Origin: Bacteroidota bacterium
GTDB taxonomy: Bacteria; Bacteroidota; Bacteroidia; Chitinophagales; Chitinophagaceae
DNA length: 64,000 nucleotides
NCBI GenBank assembly: GCA_016712665.1
Contig: JADJQP010000002.1
Span: 1 to 64,000 of the forward strand
Direction of reading: 5' to 3'
Shown here: piece by piece, positions 17,649 through 26,299 of the stretch
Layout: each line of letters begins with the position of its first letter
Position numbering within the stretch: position 1 is the first letter of the stretch
The notes under the pieces: generated by a model
What the model saw: the letters and a program-made list of their open reading frames with translations, nothing else
What the model was told of the DNA's origin: nothing
Databases searched by the model: none
Made by a program: the position numbers and the translations under genes

Positions 17649-19042
17649 TTTTTTTTATTCTTAGGACTAATCATCGTTTTAGAAAGCATATCCTGAAAAA
17701 ACTGATGTTTAGCCGCATAAAAGGCTATTTGCGCAATTATATAAATTAGCGAAAGCACTGGGTTTATGGTAAGAAAAAGAATTCCATATTTAATTAAATT
17801 TCGTACCAAGGCCTTGCCATACGTAAGTCGCTCGCTATGCGCATCTACGATAATCAGTCCCAGTATTTTTTTACCGGGTGAGGCCATATTATTTCCCGAT
17901 TCGAAAAACGAGTAGACAATAGCTGCAATAGCAAACCATAAAAATGCCTGTCCTAGCACAAAGTCGCTGTCTTGAACTAAATATTGGTACTCATCCTGAT
18001 AAATCAAAAACATCAAAATATAAAATGGGATTCCTAAAATCAAATTATCGAGCATATAGGCAAAGGTTCGTTTCCAAAAAATACCCCAATAATACCCAGA
18101 CCTAAAATCCGTTTTTAAGGTAATACTGGCCTCCACTGGTTTAAAAGTAGATTTCCCAGACTGGTATTCCTGTTCTTTCTTATAATATACTTCGATGGAA
18201 TTTTTGATTTCGCTCACTACATTTGAAAACGAATCATCTTCACTCTCCCACGATTTTTTACTGTAAAGTGGCTCCAAATTTTTTGGCAACAAGGGCAGCA
18301 AGGAGAATGGCGTATCTTTCCACATACAACGTCGTGTAAGGATGGGAAGCAACAGAGATTTCCCCTTATTGTGATTGTCGATTGCCAGCATGGTTTTTGC
18401 ATAAGACGCTTCATTGGCTATTAAGTCGGCACTAATAAACACCAAAATGATATTTGCATTCTTCAACAAATCGGTATCATTACTTCTATCATCGCCTGCC
18501 TTTCGGTTAAAATCTCCAATGACTTCTATGGGAATTTTCTGGTTATGTTTTAATGCCGCTAAATGCTTGTCTAAAAATATAGCAGCCTGTTCATCCTCTG
18601 AGGCATACAAACAGTAAATTTGCAAAATCGTGTTTTTGGAAGATTCCTGTTTAGGTTCATCTCTCTGATTTTCATTCGGCTCACGTTTCATTCCTTCGGC
18701 TGAAGAATTGGTTTGAGATGAGAAATGATTGGATTGTGAACGTTCTTGTTTGTCCGTTGGAACCGTTTGTCCAGCGTCAAAGGCTGACTTTAATTGAAAT
18801 ATTTTTGACCCGATAGACACAAAGTCGTTTTCATTGATTTCCTTATGAGAAATTTTTTCATTGTTAACAAAGGTGCCGTGCCTACTGCCTAAATCAGCGA
18901 TCAAATATCGGCTATCACCAATGGAAGATATTTGGCAGTGCTTTTCATCAATGAGAAAATCTTCGAGTACCCAATCACAAGTGGAACTGCTGCCCACCAC
19001 AATTACTTTCTTTTGTTCAATAAGTTCTTTGATAGATTGCAT
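17645..19042 (-). CDS. FHA - TIR - RDD membrane fusion protein
   Basis: A 465-residue protein with three parts. Residues 12-84 are an FHA domain (VGSSSTCDWVL, DLGSRHGTFVNN); the Arg and Ser that usually contact phosphothreonine are replaced (VGS for GR, IDEKH for SRxH). Residues 90-138 are a polar linker. Residues 139-285 are a TIR domain (IYCLYASEDE, NIILVFISADLI, TRRCMWKDTPF) in which Lys216 stands at the NADase glutamate position. Residues 315-455 are an RDD domain with three or four membrane spans (WKRTFAYMLDNLILGIPF, SPGKKILGLIIVD). It is last in a DUF898-M48-this operon and converges on the stand-alone TIR gene. A membrane-held scaffold or sensor is the best guess. Confidence 0.82.
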   Translation of the reverse strand: MQSIKELIEQKKVIVVGSSSTCDWVLEDFLIDEKHCQISSIGDSRYLIADLGSRHGTFVNNEKISHKEINENDFVSIGSKIFQLKSAFDAGQTVPTDKQERSQSNHFSSQTNSSAEGMKREPNENQRDEPKQESSKNTILQIYCLYASEDEQAAIFLDKHLAALKHNQKIPIEVIGDFNRKAGDDRSNDTDLLKNANIILVFISADLIANEASYAKTMLAIDNHNKGKSLLLPILTRRCMWKDTPFSLLPLLPKNLEPLYSKKSWESEDDSFSNVVSEIKNSIEVYYKKEQEYQSGKSTFKPVEASITLKTDFRSGYYWGIFWKRTFAYMLDNLILGIPFYILMFLIYQDEYQYLVQDSDFVLGQAFLWFAIAAIVYSFFESGNNMASPGKKILGLIIVDAHSERLTYGKALVRNLIKYGILFLTINPVLSLIYIIAQIAFYAAKHQFFQDMLSKTMISPKNKKN

Positions 19043-19124
19043 TGCTTGGTTGATTTGAATGCAAAATATGAAAAAATCAAGAATAATTCATCAATGTTTG
19101 TTGATCTGGTTTGCAATCCATCCT

Positions 19125-20216
19125 TTAGGGATTATTTCTCATAGTCTCTCTTTTCTGCCACAATTTCTCAAGAGATTCATTTGTTTTTATTGGATGTGAT
19201 TTTTGGGAGATAAGTTGTTCGAGATACTGAATCCTCTTCTGGGTTGCGGGATGTGTACTTAAAAATTCCAGATGTTTTTCCGAATGATGTGAATCTGCCA
19301 TCAAAATTTTAAACAATCGAAGCATTCCGTTTGGGTTCAGCTGATTTTTATATAAAATTTCTAATCCGGCTTTATCAGCATCTTCTTCAAGGCTTCTTGA
19401 GTAGGAAAGAGTTGTAAACTTATTGGCATTATCTAGTAAAACGGTGGTAATACCGTTCACATCACTTAATAGCACTGAGATAAAAACGTAAGAGGCCAGA
19501 TTTCTAAAAATAGATCGCAGCGAATGCTGCAAATTGATATGAGATACTTCGTGAGCAAGGAGTGCGGCAAGTTCATACGGGTCTTGAATTTTTTGCAACA
19601 ATTCTGAAAAAATAACGATATGTCCACCTGGAAGGGCAAACGCATTTTTTTCGTCATGTGTAACTACCGTTATTTTTATAGGATACTTCGAATGAAAATC
19701 AATTTGGCCTGCCATTGCGTTGACAAGGGCGGTTTGGGCAGAGTCAATTTTGTACGACTTTATAATTCCCTCATACAGCGTTTGCCCCAATTTAATTTCA
19801 TGCTCTTTGCGAATCAAATGGGTGGACATTTCGCCGACAAAAGGAACCACAAAAAAATATATCCCTAACATCAGTGCAATGAAACCTACTAGTAGAAGGG
19901 CCATTGCCCTATTACTAACACCTGCAACTTTCGATACAAATGACTTTTTAGCAGCAACAGGATAGCGATTATAAAAAACAGGAACGATATTTTCAAAGGT
20001 TATATCGACGGCTTCCTTATTGGTGTGCTGAAAGCTTACAATAATTCTATTATTCCCAATTGCTCGAATTTCGGTAATTTCCTGCAACAAAATACTTTTT
20101 GACACGGCCTTCTCAATGGAAAATAAATAGATGTCTTCTGCCTTGAAAGTTACCTCTACAGGTATTGCATGGGCACTTTCACCATCAAAGTAGGTACCGA
20201 AATAATTTGTAAACAT
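19125..20216 (-). CDS. M48-family membrane-anchored metallopeptidase
   Basis: A 363-residue protein: a ~90-residue N-terminal beta domain resembling that of DUF898-linked M48 peptidases, one membrane segment at ~104-128, then an M48 catalytic domain. The zinc motif is HEVSH (222-226) within LAALLAHEVSHINLQH, and the third ligand lies in SRSLEEDADKAG (~275); FLSTHPATQKRI completes the M48 pattern. Such peptidases (HtpX, BepA and YcaL relatives) act on the membrane or outer-membrane proteins. It lies 30 nt after the DUF898 gene and 82 nt before the FHA-TIR-RDD gene, all minus strand, suggesting one membrane-associated operon. The DUF898-M48 pairing is widespread in bacteria. Confidence 0.9.
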   Translation of the reverse strand: MFTNYFGTYFDGESAHAIPVEVTFKAEDIYLFSIEKAVSKSILLQEITEIRAIGNNRIIVSFQHTNKEAVDITFENIVPVFYNRYPVAAKKSFVSKVAGVSNRAMALLLVGFIALMLGIYFFVVPFVGEMSTHLIRKEHEIKLGQTLYEGIIKSYKIDSAQTALVNAMAGQIDFHSKYPIKITVVTHDEKNAFALPGGHIVIFSELLQKIQDPYELAALLAHEVSHINLQHSLRSIFRNLASYVFISVLLSDVNGITTVLLDNANKFTTLSYSRSLEEDADKAGLEILYKNQLNPNGMLRLFKILMADSHHSEKHLEFLSTHPATQKRIQYLEQLISQKSHPIKTNESLEKLWQKRETMRNNP

Positions 20217-20246
20217 AGGAATTATAGAATTAGCCGAAGCTTGGTC

Positions 20247-21190
20247 TTAAATGATGACATCAAAATCGAAAAAATCAGCAAGGTCTTCAGCAGTAGCATC
20301 TGTATAACTGTCTTCCGTTTGCACTAGTTTATTTAAATCAAGATTTCCTTCCAGTTCGATATTATTAAAAATAAATTGTAAGGTGCGCATCACTACCCAG
20401 GGTGTGGCTAGGCCGATAGTAAAAATAATCAGCAAAACATTTACAACTAATAAGGAAAAGAAGCCGCCTGCAGTGGCTTTCGATTTAAAACGAATCGCTT
20501 CCCCATCATTTTCTATGGTCATATTATCGATATAATAGGCAAACAAATTTTTCTGCCACCAAAATCCATATATACCTAAGGTAACAATCGTAAGCAAGTA
20601 TCCCACTAAATTCAATACAAAGAAGTCGGTTCCATTTCCTCTATACTGAAACTTTCCATTTCCAATTTTGATATTTGAAATCACATAATTTCGTAATTCG
20701 ATAACAAACCAAGAACCATAAATTCCAAATGTGACAAGTGTCAGTAAAATCCCTTTAATAAAAGCCAATATAATTGCTTTCTATCCCCACGGTATCCAAA
20801 TCGGATACCACGCCAGGAGGTGCGCGACATTCGGTACCGATAAGCACCATGAATCATCAAAGGAATAATGGCCGTAAAGCAAAGAAAAAAAATGGTGGCG
20901 CCAATAATTGGAAAACCAGCATAGGCCGTCAAAAAAAAGATTCCATAAATAAGTATCAAAAATAAAAGGGCTTTAATAAAGCCAATAAACATTTCTTTTC
21001 CGGTACCGGTAAATTGAAAAGGATCCTCTTCAAAAAGTGTATTTTCATACAAATATTTCAATTGATTTGCTTTGCCCCAAGGATAATACAATCCCAGAGT
21101 AACAATCTGTAAAAGAAGGTTTACAATCCAAATTTTGAATAGTTCAGATCCCTGTCCAATGGATCGGAGTGAATACGTTTTGTTTTCCAT
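20247..21190 (-). CDS. DUF898 (YjgN-like) multi-span membrane protein (single frameshift)
   Basis: Start chosen at the ATG at 21190 (MENKTYSLRSIGQGSELF), behind an A-rich stretch. The typical DUF898 repeat appears twice: LLQIVTLGLYYPWGKANQLK near residue 25 and LVTFGIYGSWFVIELRNYV near 165, each followed by FQ(F/Y)-x-G-x-G. Six or so membrane segments are predicted by eye. The frame stops early, but one base near 20768-20773 joins it to the second piece, giving ~314 residues. The C-terminus is acidic (residues TDATAEDLADFFDFD), which is unusual. The family has no assigned function. It is first in the operon with the M48 peptidase and FHA-TIR-RDD genes. Confidence 0.82.
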
Positions 21191-21271
21191 GTTGATTTGT
21201 TTTGGTTGGTAGTTAAAAGAAAATTTTACTACAAATATAAGCAAGCATTTGGTGTTTCAATGACTGTGCCA

Positions 21272-22803
21272 TTAGCGTAGCTTTAGTGCGACATTAATAC
21301 CATCCATTGCAGCACTTACAATTCCACCTGCATATCCTGCACCCTCTGCGCAGGGGAATAGGTTTGCGATTTGTGTATGACAAAGACTATCTGCATTTCT
21401 TGGTATACGCACCGGCGAGGAGGTTCTACTTTCTATTGCTACCACAACGGCATCCTCTGTGTAATACCCCTTCATTTTTTTTCCAAATAATACAAATGCC
21501 TGTTGCAAACTTTTATATACAAAATCAGGAAGTACCTCGCAGAGTAAGGCACTTTTGATACCCGGAATATACGAGCATAAGGGTAAGCTTGTAGATAGGG
21601 TATTATGAACAAAATCTGTCATGCGCATAGCGGGTGCCACAAATTTACCCCCACCCGCAGCAAAGGCTTTCTGCTCTATTTTATGTTGAAAATACAAACC
21701 GCTTAATGAATGGGTGCCGGCAAAATCAGTTTCGTTAACCGCAACCACAATTCCACTATTGGCAAAGCGATTATTGCGTTTAGAGGGACTCCATCCATTA
21801 ACTACCAAGGCATTCTGTTGCGTAGAAGCCGTGGCAATAATACCTCCTGGGCACATGCAAAAGGAGAAGACACCCCGCCCATTTACCTGCTCTACCAAAC
21901 TGTAACTAGAAGCAGGTAAATGCGCAGGACTACTCACAATGGTATTGCGATGCATCAATAATTTCTTGTGGATGTTCCACCCGAACCCCTAATGCAAACG
22001 ATTTGGCCTCCAACTGAATATTTTGCGTATGCAATAATTGATACACATCTCCCGCTGAGTGGCCGGTTGCTAGCACCAATTTTTGAACGGGTAATTTACC
22101 ATGATTATTAATGGTGATTGACTGGATGCTTTGGCCGGTATGTTCCAGATTGCTAAGTTTCGAATTAAAATGCACCTCGCCCCGCATGAAAGGATGCTGT
22201 TTCGAATCCGCTCAATGATTTGAGGCAATTTATTGGTACCGATATGAGGATGTGCTTCATATAGGATACGCTGGTTGGCACCAAAATAGCAAAGCCATTC
22301 GAGTACCTTTCTTACATTTCCTCTTTTATTGCTTCTGGTGTATAATTTGCCATCGCTATATGTACCGGCACCACCTTCACCAAAACAATAATTACTTTCT
22401 TCATTTAATATTCCTTCCTTATTCAAAAGCGCCAAATCTCTTCTACGTTCTTTAACGTCCTTCCCTCTTTCAAAAAGTATTGGTTTTAAGCCCAATTCAA
22501 TGCATTGAAGGGCACAAAAAAGGCCGGCAGGTCCTGCACCAATAATATGTACCTCGGGAGCATTCGTTACATTCTGAAACAAAGGACTTGAAATTGGAGT
22601 AGGGATGGGAACTTCATTGACAAAAACTCGCAGTTTCAGATTATACTTAATACTTCTTCCCTTGCATCGAGCGATTTTTTCAGAATTTCAAACTGAAGAC
22701 TTTCCTGCTTGCTAATGCCTAAATACTGACGCAAACTATTTATGAAAAATGCTTCATCCTGAAAAAGGGCACTCTCAATAGTAAATTGTATTTCTTGAAT
22801 CAT
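21272..22803 (-). CDS. COG2509-type FAD-dependent oxidoreductase (three frameshifts)
   Basis: A ~510-residue flavoprotein interrupted at 22659-22661 (GGG run), 22180-22183 (GGGG run) and about 21930-21936. Corrected, it starts MIQEIQFTIESALFQDE at 22803, has a ~75-residue N-terminal domain ending KYNLKLRVFVNE, then the dinucleotide site EVHIIGAGPAGLFCALQC, CFGEGGAGTYSDGKLYTR and VLATGHSAGDVYQLL, and ends with the second FAD contact FPCAEGAGYAGGIVSAAMDG. This order is that of the widespread uncharacterised COG2509 dehydrogenase family. It is cytosolic with unknown substrate. The breaks fall mostly in G runs, as elsewhere in the window. It lies upstream of and divergent from the histidine kinase. 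Confidence 0.85.
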
Positions 22804-22928
22804 ATTTCGGTGTTAGGTATTTATCCTAATAAACTATGGCCAAATATATCAAAATTAATGTAGCGGCCTACCTTTTTGAGGCAATGTTAAAATAAAATCA
22901 AAAAAAAGATATTGTTACACGAAGCCTC

Positions 22929-22936
22929 TATTTTTG
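22929..22936 (+). promoter_or_regulatory. TAnnTTTG -7 box for the orphan histidine kinase
   Basis: TATTTTTG lies 4 nt before the GTG start of the kinase gene, so transcription would begin at or next to the start codon. This implies a leaderless or nearly leaderless mRNA, or a true start slightly downstream. Confidence 0.4.
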
Positions 22937-22940
22937 TGCT

Positions 22941-24209
22941 GTGAAGAAAATTTTCCCCGTAATTATCGCACTCATTGTAGTTTCCCTATTGGGACTTATT
23001 TATTTACAGGTAGATTGGATTAGCGGTACCATGAAATTGAAGAGGGAGCAATATGATCATGATATCCACTCGAGTTTCAATGAAATAAGAACAGCCATCA
23101 ATAAACGAAAAGACAAATCCATCTTAGGTTTTTCGATACGATTTCAACCCATGTCCTTTGGAAATTATATTCCGACCAATACCGTTATTAAGGATTATGA
23201 AATGAAGGAATTGATTAAAACAGAATTCAAGAAACACAATATCAAACAACCCTTCGAGTATTGCATCCGAAATGAAATGTCAGATTATTTAATGTTCAGC
23301 TCAGGTTTCAAAAATGAATACTTTGAATCAGAAAATATTTACACGTCTCTGTTAACGCAAGATGGCTATGTAAATTCAGAAATGCTTTATGTATATATCG
23401 AACCCGATAATTATTTCCAAAATCACCTGGCCATTTTATTACTGTTTGCTGCATTGTTTACTTCAGTTATTATTGCTGCCTTTGTTTTGACGTTGAAAAC
23501 TATGTTAAGTCAGAATAAATTATCTGAAATTAAATCTGATTTTATTAATAACATGACGCATGAATTTAAAACCCCCATTGCCACCATACAATTGGCCACG
23601 GATGCGCTAAATAATGATAAAGTCATTTCAAATCAACAACAAATTAAGTACTATAGCAGTATTATTAAAGAAGAGAACCGCCGGATGAATAAGCAGGTTG
23701 AAAAAATTCTTCAGGCAGCGCAATTGGAAAAGGACGAGATTAAACTGCAGTACAAAAAAATTAATGTACATGATATTTTAACGAAGGTTGCTGAGTATAC
23801 CAAATTGCAAATGGAAGAAATAGGGGCCACATTCACCTTGCATCTAACGGCACAGCAATATATCATAAATGCCGATGAGGTGCATTTTACAAATATCATC
23901 TTCAATTTGGTTGATAATGCCACCAAATATTCAAACGAAAATCCAATTATTGATATTAGCACTTCCAATGCAGATGGTGCCATTCAAATTCATATTAAAG
24001 ACAACGGCATAGGAATGGACAAAGAAACCCAAAACCATATCTTCGAAAAGTTTTATCGAGCCCATACCGGTAATTTGCACAATGTGAAGGGTTTTGGATT
24101 GGGACTCACCTATGTAAAGAACATTGTGGATGCCCATTCAGGAAAAATATCTGTATATAGCGAATTAGGTAAAGGAAGTACGTTTACACTAACCTTTTCC
24201 ATAGCTTAA
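22941..24209 (+). CDS. Orphan sensor histidine kinase
   Basis: A 422-residue membrane kinase starting at GTG. Membrane segments lie at ~5-22 and ~163-187, enclosing a ~140-residue periplasmic sensor domain without recognised fold. The HisKA box is SDFINNMTHEFKTPIATIQL (His207), followed by the HATPase_c N box (NLVDNATKYSNENP), G1 (DNGIGMDKE) and G2 (GFGLGLTYVKNIV). It autophosphorylates and should pass phosphate to a response regulator, but none is adjacent: the neighbours are a divergent flavoprotein and a convergent BtrH-like gene. Related kinases in Bacteroidota usually sit beside an OmpR-type regulator, so the partner must be elsewhere. Confidence 0.9.
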   Translation: MKKIFPVIIALIVVSLLGLIYLQVDWISGTMKLKREQYDHDIHSSFNEIRTAINKRKDKSILGFSIRFQPMSFGNYIPTNTVIKDYEMKELIKTEFKKHNIKQPFEYCIRNEMSDYLMFSSGFKNEYFESENIYTSLLTQDGYVNSEMLYVYIEPDNYFQNHLAILLLFAALFTSVIIAAFVLTLKTMLSQNKLSEIKSDFINNMTHEFKTPIATIQLATDALNNDKVISNQQQIKYYSSIIKEENRRMNKQVEKILQAAQLEKDEIKLQYKKINVHDILTKVAEYTKLQMEEIGATFTLHLTAQQYIINADEVHFTNIIFNLVDNATKYSNENPIIDISTSNADGAIQIHIKDNGIGMDKETQNHIFEKFYRAHTGNLHNVKGFGLGLTYVKNIVDAHSGKISVYSELGKGSTFTLTFSIA

Positions 24210-24214
24210 AAAGT

Positions 24215-25222
24215 TTACATCGTTTTACTAAATCGTTTCAAATCAGAAAAAAATTGCTTTTCTGCCTGATAGATTTCCATCAACAAATTCGACAGCTCAT
24301 TACAACCCAATACATCTGTTTTTCTAGCTTTACAAACTCTGGCTGTTTGATACGCAAAATTTCTCCATTGATCACCAATGGCAGTTAAGCGCATTGAAAA
24401 ATCGGCTAATTCCTTCTGTTGTGTAATGGCCGCAGCTTCCTGTAGAAAAGCAGCGTATAAAAATCGAAATCCTGCTCCTCCCGTACCAATTTCTTCCTGC
24501 ATCCGAATAATATTTCCTAAGTATAAGGTAGATTTTCGCGCATCTAATTTAGTTGGATATTTGGCGATTTGCTTTCCTAAAAATCGAATGCCATTTACGC
24601 CAAACCAAGGCACCGGTGGCGACGACATAAAAAAGCAAGTACTTTTGATGCCCTTTTTAATCGCTTCTTTCAGATTGAGTTCCTGAGGTACTGATTTTAT
24701 ATAATACATCCTCCCTTTGGGCTCCGGATACCCCTTCGCAAATCGTGCCTTTGCTAAGTCGTCATAGGCAATTTCTGTTACATTTTCCATTACTGGATCA
24801 CTAATAAAATAGGTTCGGTTTTCTTCACCATATACAATCAAATTGTGCGCATTAAAATGAAACCGAAATACTTCAGGAAGAAACGGGAGAAAAAATACAC
24901 TGACTTGACAGCCGGAAGGGATTCCTTTCTCTATATTCTTGTTTAAGGCTGCCATTGCCTCATGCATGTTGTTAAATTTTACACTTTCATATTGTACGTT
25001 TAATCGGTTACACGCATTTTTAAAAACTTGACCCGGATAAATTCGATAGGTAGTACCGGGCACACCGTTCACCTTTACAAAAGGCAAATGGCCAAAAAAT
25101 ATACCGCTACCAATGCCAAATGCCAAGGGCTCTGAAATAGGCAAACCATAATGCTTGAGCAAATTAGAGGTCACACCACTTTCACAGTGCGCTTGCGCTT
25201 GATGTTTAAAGGGAATAATCAT
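24215..25222 (-). CDS. BtrH N-terminal / DUF4872 protein (cysteine-protease-like fold)
   Basis: A 335-residue soluble protein beginning with KHQAQAHCESGVTSNLLKHY, in which the Cys sits in the H-C-x-S/T-G pattern of BtrH-type N-terminal domains, related to papain/C39-like folds and to the butirosin acyl-transfer protein BtrH. HFNAHNLIVYGEEN near residue 125 supplies the matching His, with an aspartate following in ISDPVMENV. The C-terminal ~150 residues are helical and match DUF4872. In known systems BtrH transfers an acyl chain from a carrier protein to an amine; here no carrier or biosynthetic partner is adjacent, so an acyltransferase or peptidase role is only suggested. It lies downstream of the L25 gene, separated by a terminator. 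Confidence 0.75.
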   Translation of the reverse strand: MIIPFKHQAQAHCESGVTSNLLKHYGLPISEPLAFGIGSGIFFGHLPFVKVNGVPGTTYRIYPGQVFKNACNRLNVQYESVKFNNMHEAMAALNKNIEKGIPSGCQVSVFFLPFLPEVFRFHFNAHNLIVYGEENRTYFISDPVMENVTEIAYDDLAKARFAKGYPEPKGRMYYIKSVPQELNLKEAIKKGIKSTCFFMSSPPVPWFGVNGIRFLGKQIAKYPTKLDARKSTLYLGNIIRMQEEIGTGGAGFRFLYAAFLQEAAAITQQKELADFSMRLTAIGDQWRNFAYQTARVCKARKTDVLGCNELSNLLMEIYQAEKQFFSDLKRFSKTM

Positions 25223-25290
25223 GTTGTAAAGATGAAAAAAAAAAGCGAAAGGACTGCATCAAATTTAAATAGCATTTCGATTCGACCAGG

Positions 25291-25326
25291 CAAGAAAAAA
25301 ACCATCTTGCGATGGTTTCTTTCTTG
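25291..25326 (-). terminator. Rho-independent terminator downstream of the L25 gene
   Basis: On the minus strand a stem AAACCATC / GATGGTTT closes a GCAA tetraloop and runs into a T stretch (TTTTTTTC). It lies 15 nt after the L25 stop codon and before the BtrH-like start, so it should end the L25 transcript. Confidence 0.75.
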
Positions 25327-25340
25327 TTTGTTTGCATTGA

Positions 25341-25928
25341 TTATTTTTTATCGGCTTTTGCTGCTTCCGTTGCTTCTTGTTTCAAAGCACGAGTGGTTAC
25401 AACAGCTGCAATCGGAATTCTCTTATTGTGCATGATTTCGGTATTGGCAACCACCACATCTTCGATACGTAGATTTTTTCCGATTTCTAAATTGGTGATG
25501 TCTACATCAATATGTGAAGATAGATTTTCTGGGGTAGTGCGAACCTTGATTGTATTCATTTTGATTACAAAACGGCCACCAGATTTTACCCCAGTCGACT
25601 GACCCACAAAACGCAAGGGGACATTGGCATTGAGACGCTTTCCGGAAACAAGCTCCAGAAAATCCACATGAGTAACTTCGTCAGTTGTTTTGTGCATTTG
25701 CAAATCTTTCAGGATACAGGTGTATTCCTTACCATCAATTTTAATAATTGCTTTGTTAAATTCAGGTGTATATACAATTGCCTTTAACTCTTTTGGAGTT
25801 GTGGTAAAATGTATATTACTTGACCCACCATAAATTACACAAGGCACTTTGCCCTCAGAACGGATGTGACGGGATGCTTTTTTGCCAAATTCGCTTCTGA
25901 GTTGTCCTTCAATTGTAATTAATTTCAT
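25341..25928 (-). CDS. rplY: 50S ribosomal protein L25 / CTC family
   Basis: Start chosen at the ATG at 25928, where the conserved MKLITIEGQLRSEFGKKASR begins; an in-frame extension upstream has no family match. The ~195-residue product is the long, two-domain CTC form: an L25 5S-rRNA-binding domain (IRSEGKVPCVIYGG, CILKDLQMHKTTDEVTHVDF) and the C-terminal TL5-like domain (NVPLRFVGQSTGVKSGGRFV), ending in a lysine-rich tail. It binds 5S rRNA in the large subunit. A TACCTTTG -7 box lies 54 nt upstream. The usual neighbour pth is not seen here. Confidence 0.95.
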   Translation of the reverse strand: MKLITIEGQLRSEFGKKASRHIRSEGKVPCVIYGGSSNIHFTTTPKELKAIVYTPEFNKAIIKIDGKEYTCILKDLQMHKTTDEVTHVDFLELVSGKRLNANVPLRFVGQSTGVKSGGRFVIKMNTIKVRTTPENLSSHIDVDITNLEIGKNLRIEDVVVANTEIMHNKRIPIAAVVTTRALKQEATEAAKADKK

Positions 25929-25981
25929 AAAATACTTCGAGTTATAGACATCGATAGTCTTTTTGTTTTTTAAAAAGAGCG

Positions 25982-25989
25982 CAAAGGTA
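25982..25989 (-). promoter_or_regulatory. TAnnTTTG -7 box for rplY
   Basis: TACCTTTG on the minus strand matches the Bacteroidota -7 box exactly and is followed by the GC-rich start region often seen before ribosomal genes of this phylum. It would give a leader of about 50 nt. Confidence 0.5.
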
Positions 25990-26299
25990 ATGAAAATTGC
26001 TTGAATATTGAGGATTTTATTAGCAAAAAATGACAATTATGCCCTAATGGGCGCGCTTTCTCTGATTTTCGGTTTGAAAAGCATCCCTCCGCACATTCCC
26101 CAAAACTAAGTGAAAGCCCAGTAACAATGGCTAGCTCGGTGGGGCATTACTCCAGAAATTCCTATCTAGGTTTAAAAGAAGGAGATTTGCAAACAAGCAT
26201 CAGGTGCATTACATTTACTATCTAAATCAAAAAAGTTCGCTTTTTGTTATAGGCTATTCGATTTATAAACTCTTATTAAAATACAATGATTTTCTTTCC
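25990..26299. other. Intergenic region between rplY and the ChaN-like gene
   Basis: A divergent promoter region of about 310 nt. The stretch at 26040-26160 is richer in G and C than its surroundings (with GGGCGCGC and GCTCGGTGGGGC), but I could not fold it into a tRNA or recognise a riboswitch. An in-frame upstream extension of the ChaN-like gene to 26204 has no export signal and is probably untranslated leader. Confidence 0.35.

Noticed and set aside
26040..26165. tRNA or structured RNA in the GC-richer gap
   Set aside because: I could not form a cloverleaf or recognise a conserved RNA; no CCA end or anticodon arm was found.
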